Source: an uncultured Collinsella sp.
GTDB taxonomy: Bacteria > Actinomycetota > Coriobacteriia > Coriobacteriales > Coriobacteriaceae
DNA length: 64,000 nt
Direction of reading: 5' to 3'
Assembly: GCA_958439425.1 (NCBI GenBank)
Contig: CAUBVH010000004.1
Location: forward strand, 80,592-144,591
The notes under the pieces were generated by a model. It saw only the letters and a program-made list of their open reading frames with translations. It ran no database searches and was not told the DNA's origin. The position numbers and the translations under genes were made by a program. This document shows positions 8,268-15,634 of this stretch, piece after piece. The stretch's first letter is position 1; every line of letters starts with the position of its first letter.

Positions 8268-9540
8268 GAATGCCCACGTCGTCGACCCGTCCGTCGAGCT
8301 TGACGGTGTCGTTGACGTCCTGATTGACGGCGATAAGATCGCCGAGGTCGGCGAGAATCTCGCCGTCGAGGGAGCCGAGGTCCGTGACCTTTCTGGCAAA
8401 TATCTCGTCCCCGGCCTGGTGGATATGCACGTTCACCTTCGCGAGCCCGGCTACGAGGTCAAAGAGGACATCGAGAGCGGCACCCGTGCAGCTGCCAAGG
8501 GCGGCTTTACCGGCGTGTGCGCCATGCCCAACACCGATCCCGTCACCGATAACGGCACCGTCGTGGAGTTCGTCAAGTCCCGCGCTGCCGAGGTCGGCCA
8601 CTGCCGCGTCTATCCGTCGGGAGCCATGACCCGCGGTCTTAAGGGCGAGGCCATGTCCGAGATGGGCGATATGGTCGCCCACGGCGCCGTCGCCTTCACT
8701 GACGACGGTCGTGGCGTGCAGGGCGCGGGCATGCTCCGTCGCTGCATGGACTACGGCAAGATGTTCGGCAAGGTCTTTATGAGCCACTGCCAGGACGAGG
8801 ACCTGGTCGGCCACGGCCAGATCAACGAGGGCAAGGTTTCGACCCGTCTGGCTCTCGAGGGCTGGCCGGCTGCCGGCGAGGAGCTCCAGATCGCCCGCGA
8901 CATCGAGATCGCCAAGCTGACCGGCGCCAAACTGCACATCCAGCACATCTCCACCGCCCATGGCCTGGAGCTCGTGCGTGCCGGCAAGGCCGCTGGCGTT
9001 CAGGTTACCTGCGAGGCCACGCCGCATCACATGTTCCTGACCGAGAACGACCTGGACGAAACCTACAACACTTCTCTCAAGGTCAACCCGCCGCTGCGTA
9101 CCGAAGCGGACGCCGAGGCCATCCGCCAGGGCGTCATCGACGGTACCGTCGACGCTATCGTCACCGATCACGCTCCCCACACTCCGTGGGAGAAGGCCCG
9201 CGAGTTTGAGCTTGCGCCCTTTGGCATGATCGGCCTCGAGACCTCCCTGTCGCTCGTACTTACCGAGCTGGTCAACACGGGCAAGATGAGCGTGGGCCGC
9301 ATGGTCGAGCTCATGGCCATCAAGCCGCGTGAGATTCTGGGCCTCGACCAGGTTCAGGTCAAGGCGGGCTCCGTTGCCGACCTGACCGTGTTCGACCCCT
9401 CTGCCACCTGGACGGTCGGTGAGGACGGTTATGAGTCGCGCGCCGAGAACTCCGGTTTTGCCGGCCGCACGCTTACCGGTCGTGCCACCGATGTGTTTGT
9501 CGGCGGTAAGCAGACGCTCGCCGACGGCTGCATCTGCTAG
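8251..9540 (+). CDS. pyrC: Dihydroorotase
   Basis: This zinc amidohydrolase cyclises carbamoyl aspartate to dihydroorotate. Metal ligands are visible in DMHVHLREPGYE and in TDHAPHTPWEK, with further histidines in ATPHHMF. ATG 8251 follows GGAGG (8238-8242) and overlaps the 3' end of pyrB by 17 bases. The protein is 429 residues, the usual size of the class I (PyrC/allantoinase-like) form found in pyr operons. Confidence 0.95.
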   Translation: MALLLKNAHVVDPSVELDGVVDVLIDGDKIAEVGENLAVEGAEVRDLSGKYLVPGLVDMHVHLREPGYEVKEDIESGTRAAAKGGFTGVCAMPNTDPVTDNGTVVEFVKSRAAEVGHCRVYPSGAMTRGLKGEAMSEMGDMVAHGAVAFTDDGRGVQGAGMLRRCMDYGKMFGKVFMSHCQDEDLVGHGQINEGKVSTRLALEGWPAAGEELQIARDIEIAKLTGAKLHIQHISTAHGLELVRAGKAAGVQVTCEATPHHMFLTENDLDETYNTSLKVNPPLRTEADAEAIRQGVIDGTVDAIVTDHAPHTPWEKAREFELAPFGMIGLETSLSLVLTELVNTGKMSVGRMVELMAIKPREILGLDQVQVKAGSVADLTVFDPSATWTVGEDGYESRAENSGFAGRTLTGRATDVFVGGKQTLADGCIC

Positions 9541-9560
9541 CATAGCCTTATCGCTTTTGT

Positions 9561-9585
9561 GCGCGGTGCCCTTGCGGTGCCGCGC
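9561..9585 (+). other. Stem-loop in the pyrC-pyrK gap
   Basis: GCGCGG (9561-9566) pairs with 9580-9585 and is followed by TTTCTGTTCGTTTTG. The 92-base gap is the largest in the operon. The hairpin could reduce read-through or mark a processing site. Confidence 0.4.
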
Positions 9586-9632
9586 TTTCTGTTCGTTTTG
9601 ACCATGCAATCGCATGGGGGATTGGAGCGTCT

Positions 9633-10424
9633 ATGCCCACACCTTCCACTGCACGCATGCACGACTTCGAGGTCGTCTCGAACAAGGAGATCGCCGAGGG
9701 CATCTTCTCGCTCGTAATCTCGGCCCCCAAGCTTGCAAGTGCGCTCAAGCCCGGTCAGTTTGTGAACATCGCCGTGCCCGGCGATGCCTCTTCGCTGCTT
9801 CGCGTGCCCCTGAGCTTCTATCGCGCCGACGCCCAGGCCGGCACCGTCGAGCTGTGGTACGCCGTCGTGGGCGACGACACCCGCCGTCTGTCGCAGATGG
9901 CCCCCGGTTCCACTTCTAACCTGCTGGGCCCTGGCGGCCGCGGCTGGCTTGTTCCCGAGGGCACCAGGAAGGCGCTGCTCGTTGCGGGCGGCATCGGTGT
10001 TCCGCCCGTGCTGTGCCTTGCCGGCATGCTCGTCGAGCAGGGTGTGGCCGTCGACGTGTGCCTGGGCTTTGGCACCGCGTCCAAGGCCGTGGGAGTCGAT
10101 GAGTTCCGCGCGCTGTGCGATACGGTCAACGTGTGCACCGACGACGGCTCGCTCGGCACGCACGGTTTTTGCACCGATCCTGCCGCTGAGCTGCTTGGCG
10201 AGGGCGGCTACGACTACGTCGCCAGCTGCGGCCCCGCTGTCATGATGAAGAAAGTCGCCGCCGCTGCCGCCGAGGCCGGTGCGTACTGCGAGGTGTCGCT
10301 TGAGCGCATGATGAGCTGTGGCTTTGGCGCCTGCAACACCTGCAATGTCGAGACGGTCGACGGTATGAAGGGTGCTTGCATGTGCGGCCCCGTGTTCGAT
10401 GCTTCCAAGGTGGTGGTCTTCTAG
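9633..10424 (+). CDS. pyrK: Dihydroorotate dehydrogenase electron-transfer subunit
   Basis: PyrK passes electrons from PyrD through FAD and a [2Fe-2S] cluster to NAD+ in class 1B dihydroorotate dehydrogenase. FAD-binding residues lie in RVPLSFYRAD, the nucleotide-binding loop is VAGGIGVPP, and the cluster cysteines lie in CGFGACNTC with a further CMC near the end. It is 263 residues. It overlaps pyrD by one base, which fits co-translation of the two subunits. Confidence 0.93.
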   Translation: MPTPSTARMHDFEVVSNKEIAEGIFSLVISAPKLASALKPGQFVNIAVPGDASSLLRVPLSFYRADAQAGTVELWYAVVGDDTRRLSQMAPGSTSNLLGPGGRGWLVPEGTRKALLVAGGIGVPPVLCLAGMLVEQGVAVDVCLGFGTASKAVGVDEFRALCDTVNVCTDDGSLGTHGFCTDPAAELLGEGGYDYVASCGPAVMMKKVAAAAAEAGAYCEVSLERMMSCGFGACNTCNVETVDGMKGACMCGPVFDASKVVVF

Positions 10425-11347
10425 TGGGTACCGTTAACATGGCCGTCGATTTCGGCGGCGTCAAGATGCAGAACCCCATCAACACCGCAGCCGGTACCTT
10501 TGGCTACGGTTGGCAGTTCCAGAACTTCTTTGATGTTTCCCAGCTGGGCGCCATCACCACCAAGGGTTGCGCTGCCGAGCCCTGGCCCGGCAACCCCGCG
10601 CCCCGCATGGCCGAGATTCCCGGCGGTATGATCAACTCCGTGGGCCTTCAGAACCCCGGCGTGGCCGCCTTTGCCCGCGAGTCCGGTCCGTGGCTCGAAC
10701 AGCTGTCCAAGGACGGCTGCCAGGTCATCTGTCAGGTTGCCGGCCACTCCGTTGACGAGTTTGTCCGCGCACTCGAGATGTATGTCGAGCTGTGCCCCTG
10801 GGCTGCTGGCTACGAGATCAACGTGAGCTGCCCTAATATCGCCGCCGGCGGTGCCGCCATGGGCTCCACGCCCGAGGGCGCCTCTTCCGTTATGGCTGCT
10901 TGCCGCAAGGTGACCGATAAGCCGCTGTTCGTCAAGATGGCTCCGGTCAACGTCGCCGAGATCGCCAAAGCCCTCGAGGCCGCAGGCGCCGACGGCCTTT
11001 CGGTCATCAATTCCATCCAGGGCATGGCCATTGACGTGCACACCCGCAAGTCCCGCGTTGCCAAACCCAAGGGCGGCCTTTCGGGTCCACTGTGCCACCA
11101 CATCGCCGTTCGCATGGTCTGGGAGGTCGCTCAGGCCGTCGATATCCCCATCAACGGTGTCGGCGGCGTCATGACGGGCGAGGATGCGGCCGAGTTTATC
11201 CTGGCTGGCGCTACCTGCGTGTCGGTCGGCATGGCCAACTTCGTCGATCCGTGCGCCTCGCTCAAGATCGCGCACGAGCTCGAGGCCTGGGCGGAGTCCC
11301 AGGGCGTGAAGGACATCAACGAGCTGGTAGGTGCTTTCGAATGCTAG
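10424..11347 (+). CDS. pyrD: Dihydroorotate dehydrogenase, class 1B catalytic subunit
   Basis: PyrD oxidises dihydroorotate to orotate using FMN. The N-terminal NPINTAAGTFGYG, the NVSCPN segment with the catalytic cysteine of class 1B, and INGVGGVMTGEDA near the FMN phosphate are visible. The start is probably GTG 10424, overlapping the pyrK stop, with AAGGTGG upstream; ATG 10439 is an alternative. It has 307 residues. The partner pyrK directly upstream supports the class 1B assignment. Confidence 0.94.
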   Translation: MGTVNMAVDFGGVKMQNPINTAAGTFGYGWQFQNFFDVSQLGAITTKGCAAEPWPGNPAPRMAEIPGGMINSVGLQNPGVAAFARESGPWLEQLSKDGCQVICQVAGHSVDEFVRALEMYVELCPWAAGYEINVSCPNIAAGGAAMGSTPEGASSVMAACRKVTDKPLFVKMAPVNVAEIAKALEAAGADGLSVINSIQGMAIDVHTRKSRVAKPKGGLSGPLCHHIAVRMVWEVAQAVDIPINGVGGVMTGEDAAEFILAGATCVSVGMANFVDPCASLKIAHELEAWAESQGVKDINELVGAFEC

Positions 11348-12057
11348 AGACCGATGCCCGCGACCGTGTTATCGTCGCCCTCGACTGCGACCGTGAGCGT
11401 GCGCTCGAGCTCGCCCACGAGCTTTCTGGTCATGCCGCTTGGCTCAAGGTCGGCATGACGCTCTATTACGCTGAGGGCCCCGAGATCGTCAAGACGTTCA
11501 AGGACCTGGGCTTTAAGGTCTTCCTCGACCTCAAGTTCCATGACATTCCGCATCAGGTGCGCGGTGCCGCCCGTTCGGCCTCGCTTGCCGGTGCCGACCT
11601 GCTCTCGGTCCACGGTTTGGGTTCGGGCGCCATGCTCGCCGCGTGCCGTGAGGGTGCCGAGGAGGCGCGCGAGGACCGCGCCAAGCTCGTTGCCATTACC
11701 GTGCTCACGAGTATGAACCAGGATGCGCTGGCCGAGATCGGCGTCGAGTCGCCCGTTGCCGAGGAAGCCGCCCGTCTGGCAAAGCTTGCCCAGACCAACG
11801 GCATCGACGGCATCGTGTGCTCGCCGATGGAGGCTCATGACATGCGTGAGCTGCTCGGTCCCGACGCGCTGATCGTGACCCCGGGCGTGCGTCCGGTGGG
11901 TGCCGCTCTTGGTGACCAGTCCCGCGTGGCGACGCCTTCCCAGGCTATCGAGCGTGGTGCAAGCCACATTGTTGTGGGACGTCCCATCACCGGTGCCGAC
12001 GATCCGGTTGCTGCCTTTGACGCCATCGTCGCCGAGCTGGTCGAAAACGTCGCGTAA
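11341..12057 (+). CDS. pyrF: Orotidine-5'-phosphate decarboxylase
   Basis: PyrF decarboxylates OMP to UMP, the last step of the pathway. The signature DLKFHDIPHQV and the N-terminal VALDCDRERA are clear. It has 238 residues and starts inside the last codons of pyrD (7-base overlap). pyrE, which supplies OMP, is not in this operon. Confidence 0.95.
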   Translation: MLETDARDRVIVALDCDRERALELAHELSGHAAWLKVGMTLYYAEGPEIVKTFKDLGFKVFLDLKFHDIPHQVRGAARSASLAGADLLSVHGLGSGAMLAACREGAEEAREDRAKLVAITVLTSMNQDALAEIGVESPVAEEAARLAKLAQTNGIDGIVCSPMEAHDMRELLGPDALIVTPGVRPVGAALGDQSRVATPSQAIERGASHIVVGRPITGADDPVAAFDAIVAELVENVA

Positions 12058-12102
12058 AAGATTCCCCTAAGTCACCACTTTTGGGTCTCATTAGCACAAA
12101 AT

Positions 12103-12160
12103 AGCCCCTGTGCCTGCGTAAACTTTCCAATCCTTTGTGTGGAATCGCAGGTCAGGGGCT
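12103..12160. other. Long interrupted stem-loop between pyrF and mIHF
   Basis: AGCCCCTG (12103-12110) pairs with 12153-12160. Inside it CCTGCG pairs with CGCAGG and TTCCA with TGGAA, giving about 19 bp around a 10-base loop. The plus strand has no U-tract after it. On the minus strand it is followed by ATTTTG. It may be the pyr operon 3' end or a small structured RNA. Confidence 0.55.
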
Positions 12161-12243
12161 TAACTTTGGGCGCAGTATATTGCACTTTTTGCGGGTATCG
12201 TCTAACCTATGGAGCCGCTATTGGGCATTTTGTACGTTCTACG

Positions 12244-12252
12244 TGCTAAAAT
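12244..12252 (+). promoter_or_regulatory. Candidate extended -10 promoter of mIHF-gmk-rpoZ-thiI
   Basis: TGCTAAAAT lies 45 bases upstream of the mIHF start. No clear -35 is visible. Confidence 0.5.
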
Positions 12253-12296
12253 GCCAATTATTGAATCAGATATAACCCAACTATTTGGAGGTACGA

Positions 12297-12605
12297 ATGG
12301 CACTCCCTCAGCTTACCGATGAGCAGCGCAAGCAGGCTCTTGAGAAGGCTGCTGCCGCACGTCACGCCCGCGCTGAGCTTCGCGAGCAGATCAAGAAGGG
12401 CGAGAAGTCCCTCGAGTCTGTGCTCAACTCCGATGACCCCATCGCTTCCCGCATGAAGGTTTCCACCCTCATCGAGTCTCTCCCTGGTTATGGCAAGGCC
12501 AAGGCCGCCAAGATCATGGAGGAGCTCGGTATCTCCGCTACCCGTCGCGTCCAGGGCCTCGGTGTCCGTCAGCGCGAGCAGCTCCTCGAGCAGCTGACCA
12601 AATAA
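12297..12605 (+). CDS. mihF: Integration host factor, actinobacterial type (mIHF)
   Basis: This is the small actinobacterial nucleoid protein that bends DNA, unrelated to the proteobacterial IHF heterodimer. The 102 residues include a basic helical N-terminus and the DNA-binding segment LPGYGKAKAAKIMEELGI, a helix-two-turn-helix motif. ATG 12297 follows TTTGGAGGT. It lies directly upstream of gmk and rpoZ, the arrangement also known in mycobacteria and Streptomyces. The product name is secure; the symbol is used variably. Confidence 0.92.
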   Translation: MALPQLTDEQRKQALEKAAAARHARAELREQIKKGEKSLESVLNSDDPIASRMKVSTLIESLPGYGKAKAAKIMEELGISATRRVQGLGVRQREQLLEQLTK

Positions 12606-13175
12606 GTGAGCGCTCAGGATTCCAAGCTCTTTGTGATTTCTGGACCGTCAGGCGCAGGCAAGGGTACGCTCGTCACTCGTGTGCGCGAGCGCCGCTCGAA
12701 CCTGGGTCTGACGGTTTCGGCTACCACGCGAGCACCACGCAAAGGTGAGGTCGACGGCGTCAACTACTTTTTTCTGACGCGCGAGGAGTTCGACCGCCGC
12801 GTGGCAAACGGTGAGTTTGTTGAGTGGGCCGAGGTCCACGGTAACTGCTACGGCACGTTGGTGAGCGAGGTCACATCCAAGCTCGCTTCGGGCTCGTCTC
12901 TGATTTTGGAGATCGATGTCCAGGGCGCCCTGCAGGTGAAGGAGCGTTTCCCCGAGGCCGTGCTGATCTTTATCAAGCCGCCTTCGCTTGAGGTGCTCCG
13001 CGAGCGTCTAGTCGGTCGCGGTACCGAGACGCCCGAGACGATTGAGCTGCGTATGGCAAACGCCGCCGATGAGCTTGCCCTTGCCGACCGCTACGACGAC
13101 GTCGTGGTGAATGACGATCTCGACCGCGCGACCGATGAGCTCGTTCGCGTTCTCGATATGCATGAAAGGATCTGA
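12606..13175 (+). CDS. gmk: Guanylate kinase
   Basis: Gmk phosphorylates GMP to GDP. The P-loop SGPSGAGKGT, the GMP-binding segment SATTRAPRKGEVDGVNYFF and the adenylate-kinase-like lid are present in 189 residues. The GTG start directly follows the mIHF stop, so translation is probably coupled. Confidence 0.96.
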   Translation: MSAQDSKLFVISGPSGAGKGTLVTRVRERRSNLGLTVSATTRAPRKGEVDGVNYFFLTREEFDRRVANGEFVEWAEVHGNCYGTLVSEVTSKLASGSSLILEIDVQGALQVKERFPEAVLIFIKPPSLEVLRERLVGRGTETPETIELRMANAADELALADRYDDVVVNDDLDRATDELVRVLDMHERI

Positions 13176-13180
13176 GGTCC

Positions 13181-13462
13181 GTGTCCGTTGTAAAGCCTTG
13201 CATTGACGATCTTCTGGAGAAGACCGATCACAACCGCTTCCTGCTCGCTTCGCTTGCCTCCAAGCGCGCCTGCGACATCAATAGCATGCTGCGTGGCCAG
13301 CACAACCGCGTGCTTGCCGTCCAGGATGTCGATGACATCACCATCGGGCTTTCCGGTGCCGATACCATCTCGATGGCTATGGACGAGATTGTCGACGGCG
13401 ACATCTCTTACGACGAGGCCCGTTACGAGAAGGCGCTCGGCCACAAGGTTGCTGAAGCCTAA
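13181..13462 (+). CDS. rpoZ: RNA polymerase omega subunit
   Basis: Omega aids assembly of the beta-prime subunit and responds to ppGpp in some bacteria. The 93-residue protein starts MSVVKPCIDDLL and has the family core RFLLASLASKRACDIN. It starts with GTG, five bases after gmk. The gmk-rpoZ pair is a classic bacterial arrangement. Confidence 0.92.
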   Translation: MSVVKPCIDDLLEKTDHNRFLLASLASKRACDINSMLRGQHNRVLAVQDVDDITIGLSGADTISMAMDEIVDGDISYDEARYEKALGHKVAEA

Positions 13463-14707
13463 ATGGCGGCTCGCGTCTGCCTAGTCCACTATCACGAGGT
13501 TGGGCTGAAGGGCAAGAACCGCGCACATTTTGAGCATATCCTCATGGATAATATCAAGGCGGCCTTGGCCGCCTTTTCCGTGAACGCCGTGTCTCGAATT
13601 TCCGGTTATATCCTCGTGACCTTTAACGAGCATCAGGCCGACGAGGCGGCGCGTGTCATCCGCACCGTCCCCGGCGTTGCCCGTGTGTCTTTGGCGTATC
13701 ACACCAACCGCGACCCGCAGGAGTACTGCGCCGCCGCTGTGAAGGCGCTGCGCGAGTTTGGTTCCTTCGATTCGTTTAAGGTGCACGCCAAGCGCTCCAA
13801 TACTGACTATGAGCTCACCTCGATCGATATCAATCGACAGGTTGGCGAGGTGCTGTGTGAGGCGTTTCCCGATAAAAAGGTCCAGATGCACGACCCCGAC
13901 GCGATGGTGCACGTTCTGGTGGTTCAGGGTAGTGTCTACGTGTATGCGCGCTCCGAGCGCGGCGTTGGCGGCCTTCCGGTGGGTTCTGCCGGCAAGGTCG
14001 TGACGCTGCTGTCGTCGGGTATCGATTCTCCGGTGGCGACTTGGATGCTCGCGCGTCGCGGCGCGGTCTGCGTGCCGGTGCATTTCTCCGGTCGTCCGCA
14101 GACGCCCGATACGAGCGAGTATTTGGTGCAGGATATCATCCGTGCGCTTGAGCCGGGTGTCCAGATCGGCCGCCTGTACGTGGTGCCGTTTGGCGACTGC
14201 CAGCGTGAGATTTCGGTCACCTGTCCCAGTAACCTGCGCGTTATCATGTATCGCCGCATTATGTATTCGGTTGCCGAGCGCATTGCACACATCGAGGGTG
14301 CCAGGGCCATCGTTACGGGCGAATCGCTTGGGCAGGTTGCCTCCCAGACGCTCGAGAACATCATGGCCGTCAACGAGGCCGTGAAGATTCCCGTGTTCCG
14401 TCCTCTCATCGGTTCGGACAAACAGGAGATCATCGCACGCGCCGAGGAGATCGGTACGTTCGATATCTCGACTGAGGCCGCTCCCGACTGCTGCACGTTG
14501 TTTATGCCGCGCCGTCCCGAGACTCACGCTAAACTCGATGCCGTGCATGAGGCCTGGGAGTTGTTCGATCATGAGGAGATGATCGAGCGCCTGCTCAAAC
14601 AGACCGAGTACATCGACTTCGAGAGCAACACGTATAAGGCCCCTAAGACCTTAAAACGCAAACATTCGGAGCTTGCTCCGCGTGAGATTTACCAAGATCA
14701 CGAGTAA
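13463..14707 (+). CDS. thiI: tRNA 4-thiouridine synthase ThiI
   Basis: ThiI adenylates U8 of tRNA and transfers sulfur to it; it may also serve thiamine synthesis. The THUMP domain covers about residues 50-165 and the PP-loop is LLSSGIDSPVATWML. At 414 residues it lacks the C-terminal rhodanese domain of E. coli ThiI, like the Bacillus enzyme, so sulfur must come from a dedicated cysteine desulfurase not seen here. The ATG abuts the rpoZ stop with no good Shine-Dalgarno, which suggests coupling. Confidence 0.93.
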   Translation: MAARVCLVHYHEVGLKGKNRAHFEHILMDNIKAALAAFSVNAVSRISGYILVTFNEHQADEAARVIRTVPGVARVSLAYHTNRDPQEYCAAAVKALREFGSFDSFKVHAKRSNTDYELTSIDINRQVGEVLCEAFPDKKVQMHDPDAMVHVLVVQGSVYVYARSERGVGGLPVGSAGKVVTLLSSGIDSPVATWMLARRGAVCVPVHFSGRPQTPDTSEYLVQDIIRALEPGVQIGRLYVVPFGDCQREISVTCPSNLRVIMYRRIMYSVAERIAHIEGARAIVTGESLGQVASQTLENIMAVNEAVKIPVFRPLIGSDKQEIIARAEEIGTFDISTEAAPDCCTLFMPRRPETHAKLDAVHEAWELFDHEEMIERLLKQTEYIDFESNTYKAPKTLKRKHSELAPREIYQDHE

Positions 14708-14717
14708 ATTTGTGTAT

Positions 14718-14750
14718 AGACCGACGATGCGCCTGTATCGTCGGTCTTTT
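14718..14750 (+). terminator. Terminator after thiI
   Basis: AGACCGACGAT (14718-14728) pairs perfectly with 14737-14747, followed by TTTT. It closes the mIHF-gmk-rpoZ-thiI unit. The next 170 bases to comEA hold a bulged hairpin near 14815-14860 and no clear gene. Confidence 0.9.
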
Positions 14751-14920
14751 GGTATCTGGGCAAATGATGCCAAGATGTTCATTCGCTGACGTGTGTCTGA
14801 ATAAATGGACATTTTTTCGCAAGGTTTAGGTCAGCTTTTGGTTTGACCGCGAAAACTGGTGTGGACGTGCGGAAGCTGCGGCGTTCGTTTCCTGACACGA
14901 TGGTGTTGGGAGGTTTTGCT

Positions 14921-15634
14921 ATGGCGCAGCGCGAACAACACGAACGAGTCAAAAAGATGGACCGCTGGGCGGGCAAACTGCTCGGTCATAAGGCAGTGGT
15001 GATGGCGATACTGGTCGTCATTGCGATGGCGAGTGGACTGGCAATGGCGAACTTTGGCGGCGGTGCCGGCGGTGTGTCGTTTGAGTGCACTGACGGTTCG
15101 GGCTCGTTAGCGGAGCCGGGATCCGGCGATGCTTCGAGCGGAAAGACATCCGAAGGCTCTTCGACTAAGGCTTCTGCCGCGGCAGAGGTCTATGTCGATG
15201 TCGATGGCGCCGTTGTGTCGCCCGGCGTATATCGTCTCAAGGACGGCGCACGGGTCGCTCAGGCGATTGATGCCGCAGGCGGGCTGGCGCCCGAGGCAGA
15301 CGTTACGGGGCTCAATCGGGCATCCAAGGTCGTCGATGGGCAGAAGATTCACGTTCCAACGGTAGGGGAGCAGCAGGCGTCCATTGCGGAAGCCGGTGTT
15401 GATGGTGGGGCTTCGGCGTCATCGGGCATGAGTGGCGCAACGGGCCTAGTAAACATCAATACGGCAAGCGCAGAAGAGCTGCAGACGCTTTCGGGCATCG
15501 GCCCCTCCATGGCCCAGTCGATTATCGATGAGCGGACAAAGAACGGTGCTTTTGCCTCGGTTGACGATCTGATGCGTGTGTCGGGAATCGGCGAGAAGAA
15601 GCTTGCCAAAATCAAAGATTGCATCTGCGTATGA
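14921..15634 (+). CDS. comEA: Competence DNA receptor ComEA
   Basis: ComEA binds incoming DNA at the membrane during natural transformation. The 237-residue protein has one N-terminal membrane helix (about residues 27-46), then a serine/glycine-rich stretch, an SLBB domain starting VYVDVDGAVVSPGVY, and a C-terminal double helix-hairpin-helix (LSGIGPSMAQSI and VSGIGEKKLAKI). ATG 14921 follows GGGAGG. The stop overlaps the comEC start as ATGA. Confidence 0.93.
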   Translation: MAQREQHERVKKMDRWAGKLLGHKAVVMAILVVIAMASGLAMANFGGGAGGVSFECTDGSGSLAEPGSGDASSGKTSEGSSTKASAAAEVYVDVDGAVVSPGVYRLKDGARVAQAIDAAGGLAPEADVTGLNRASKVVDGQKIHVPTVGEQQASIAEAGVDGGASASSGMSGATGLVNINTASAEELQTLSGIGPSMAQSIIDERTKNGAFASVDDLMRVSGIGEKKLAKIKDCICV

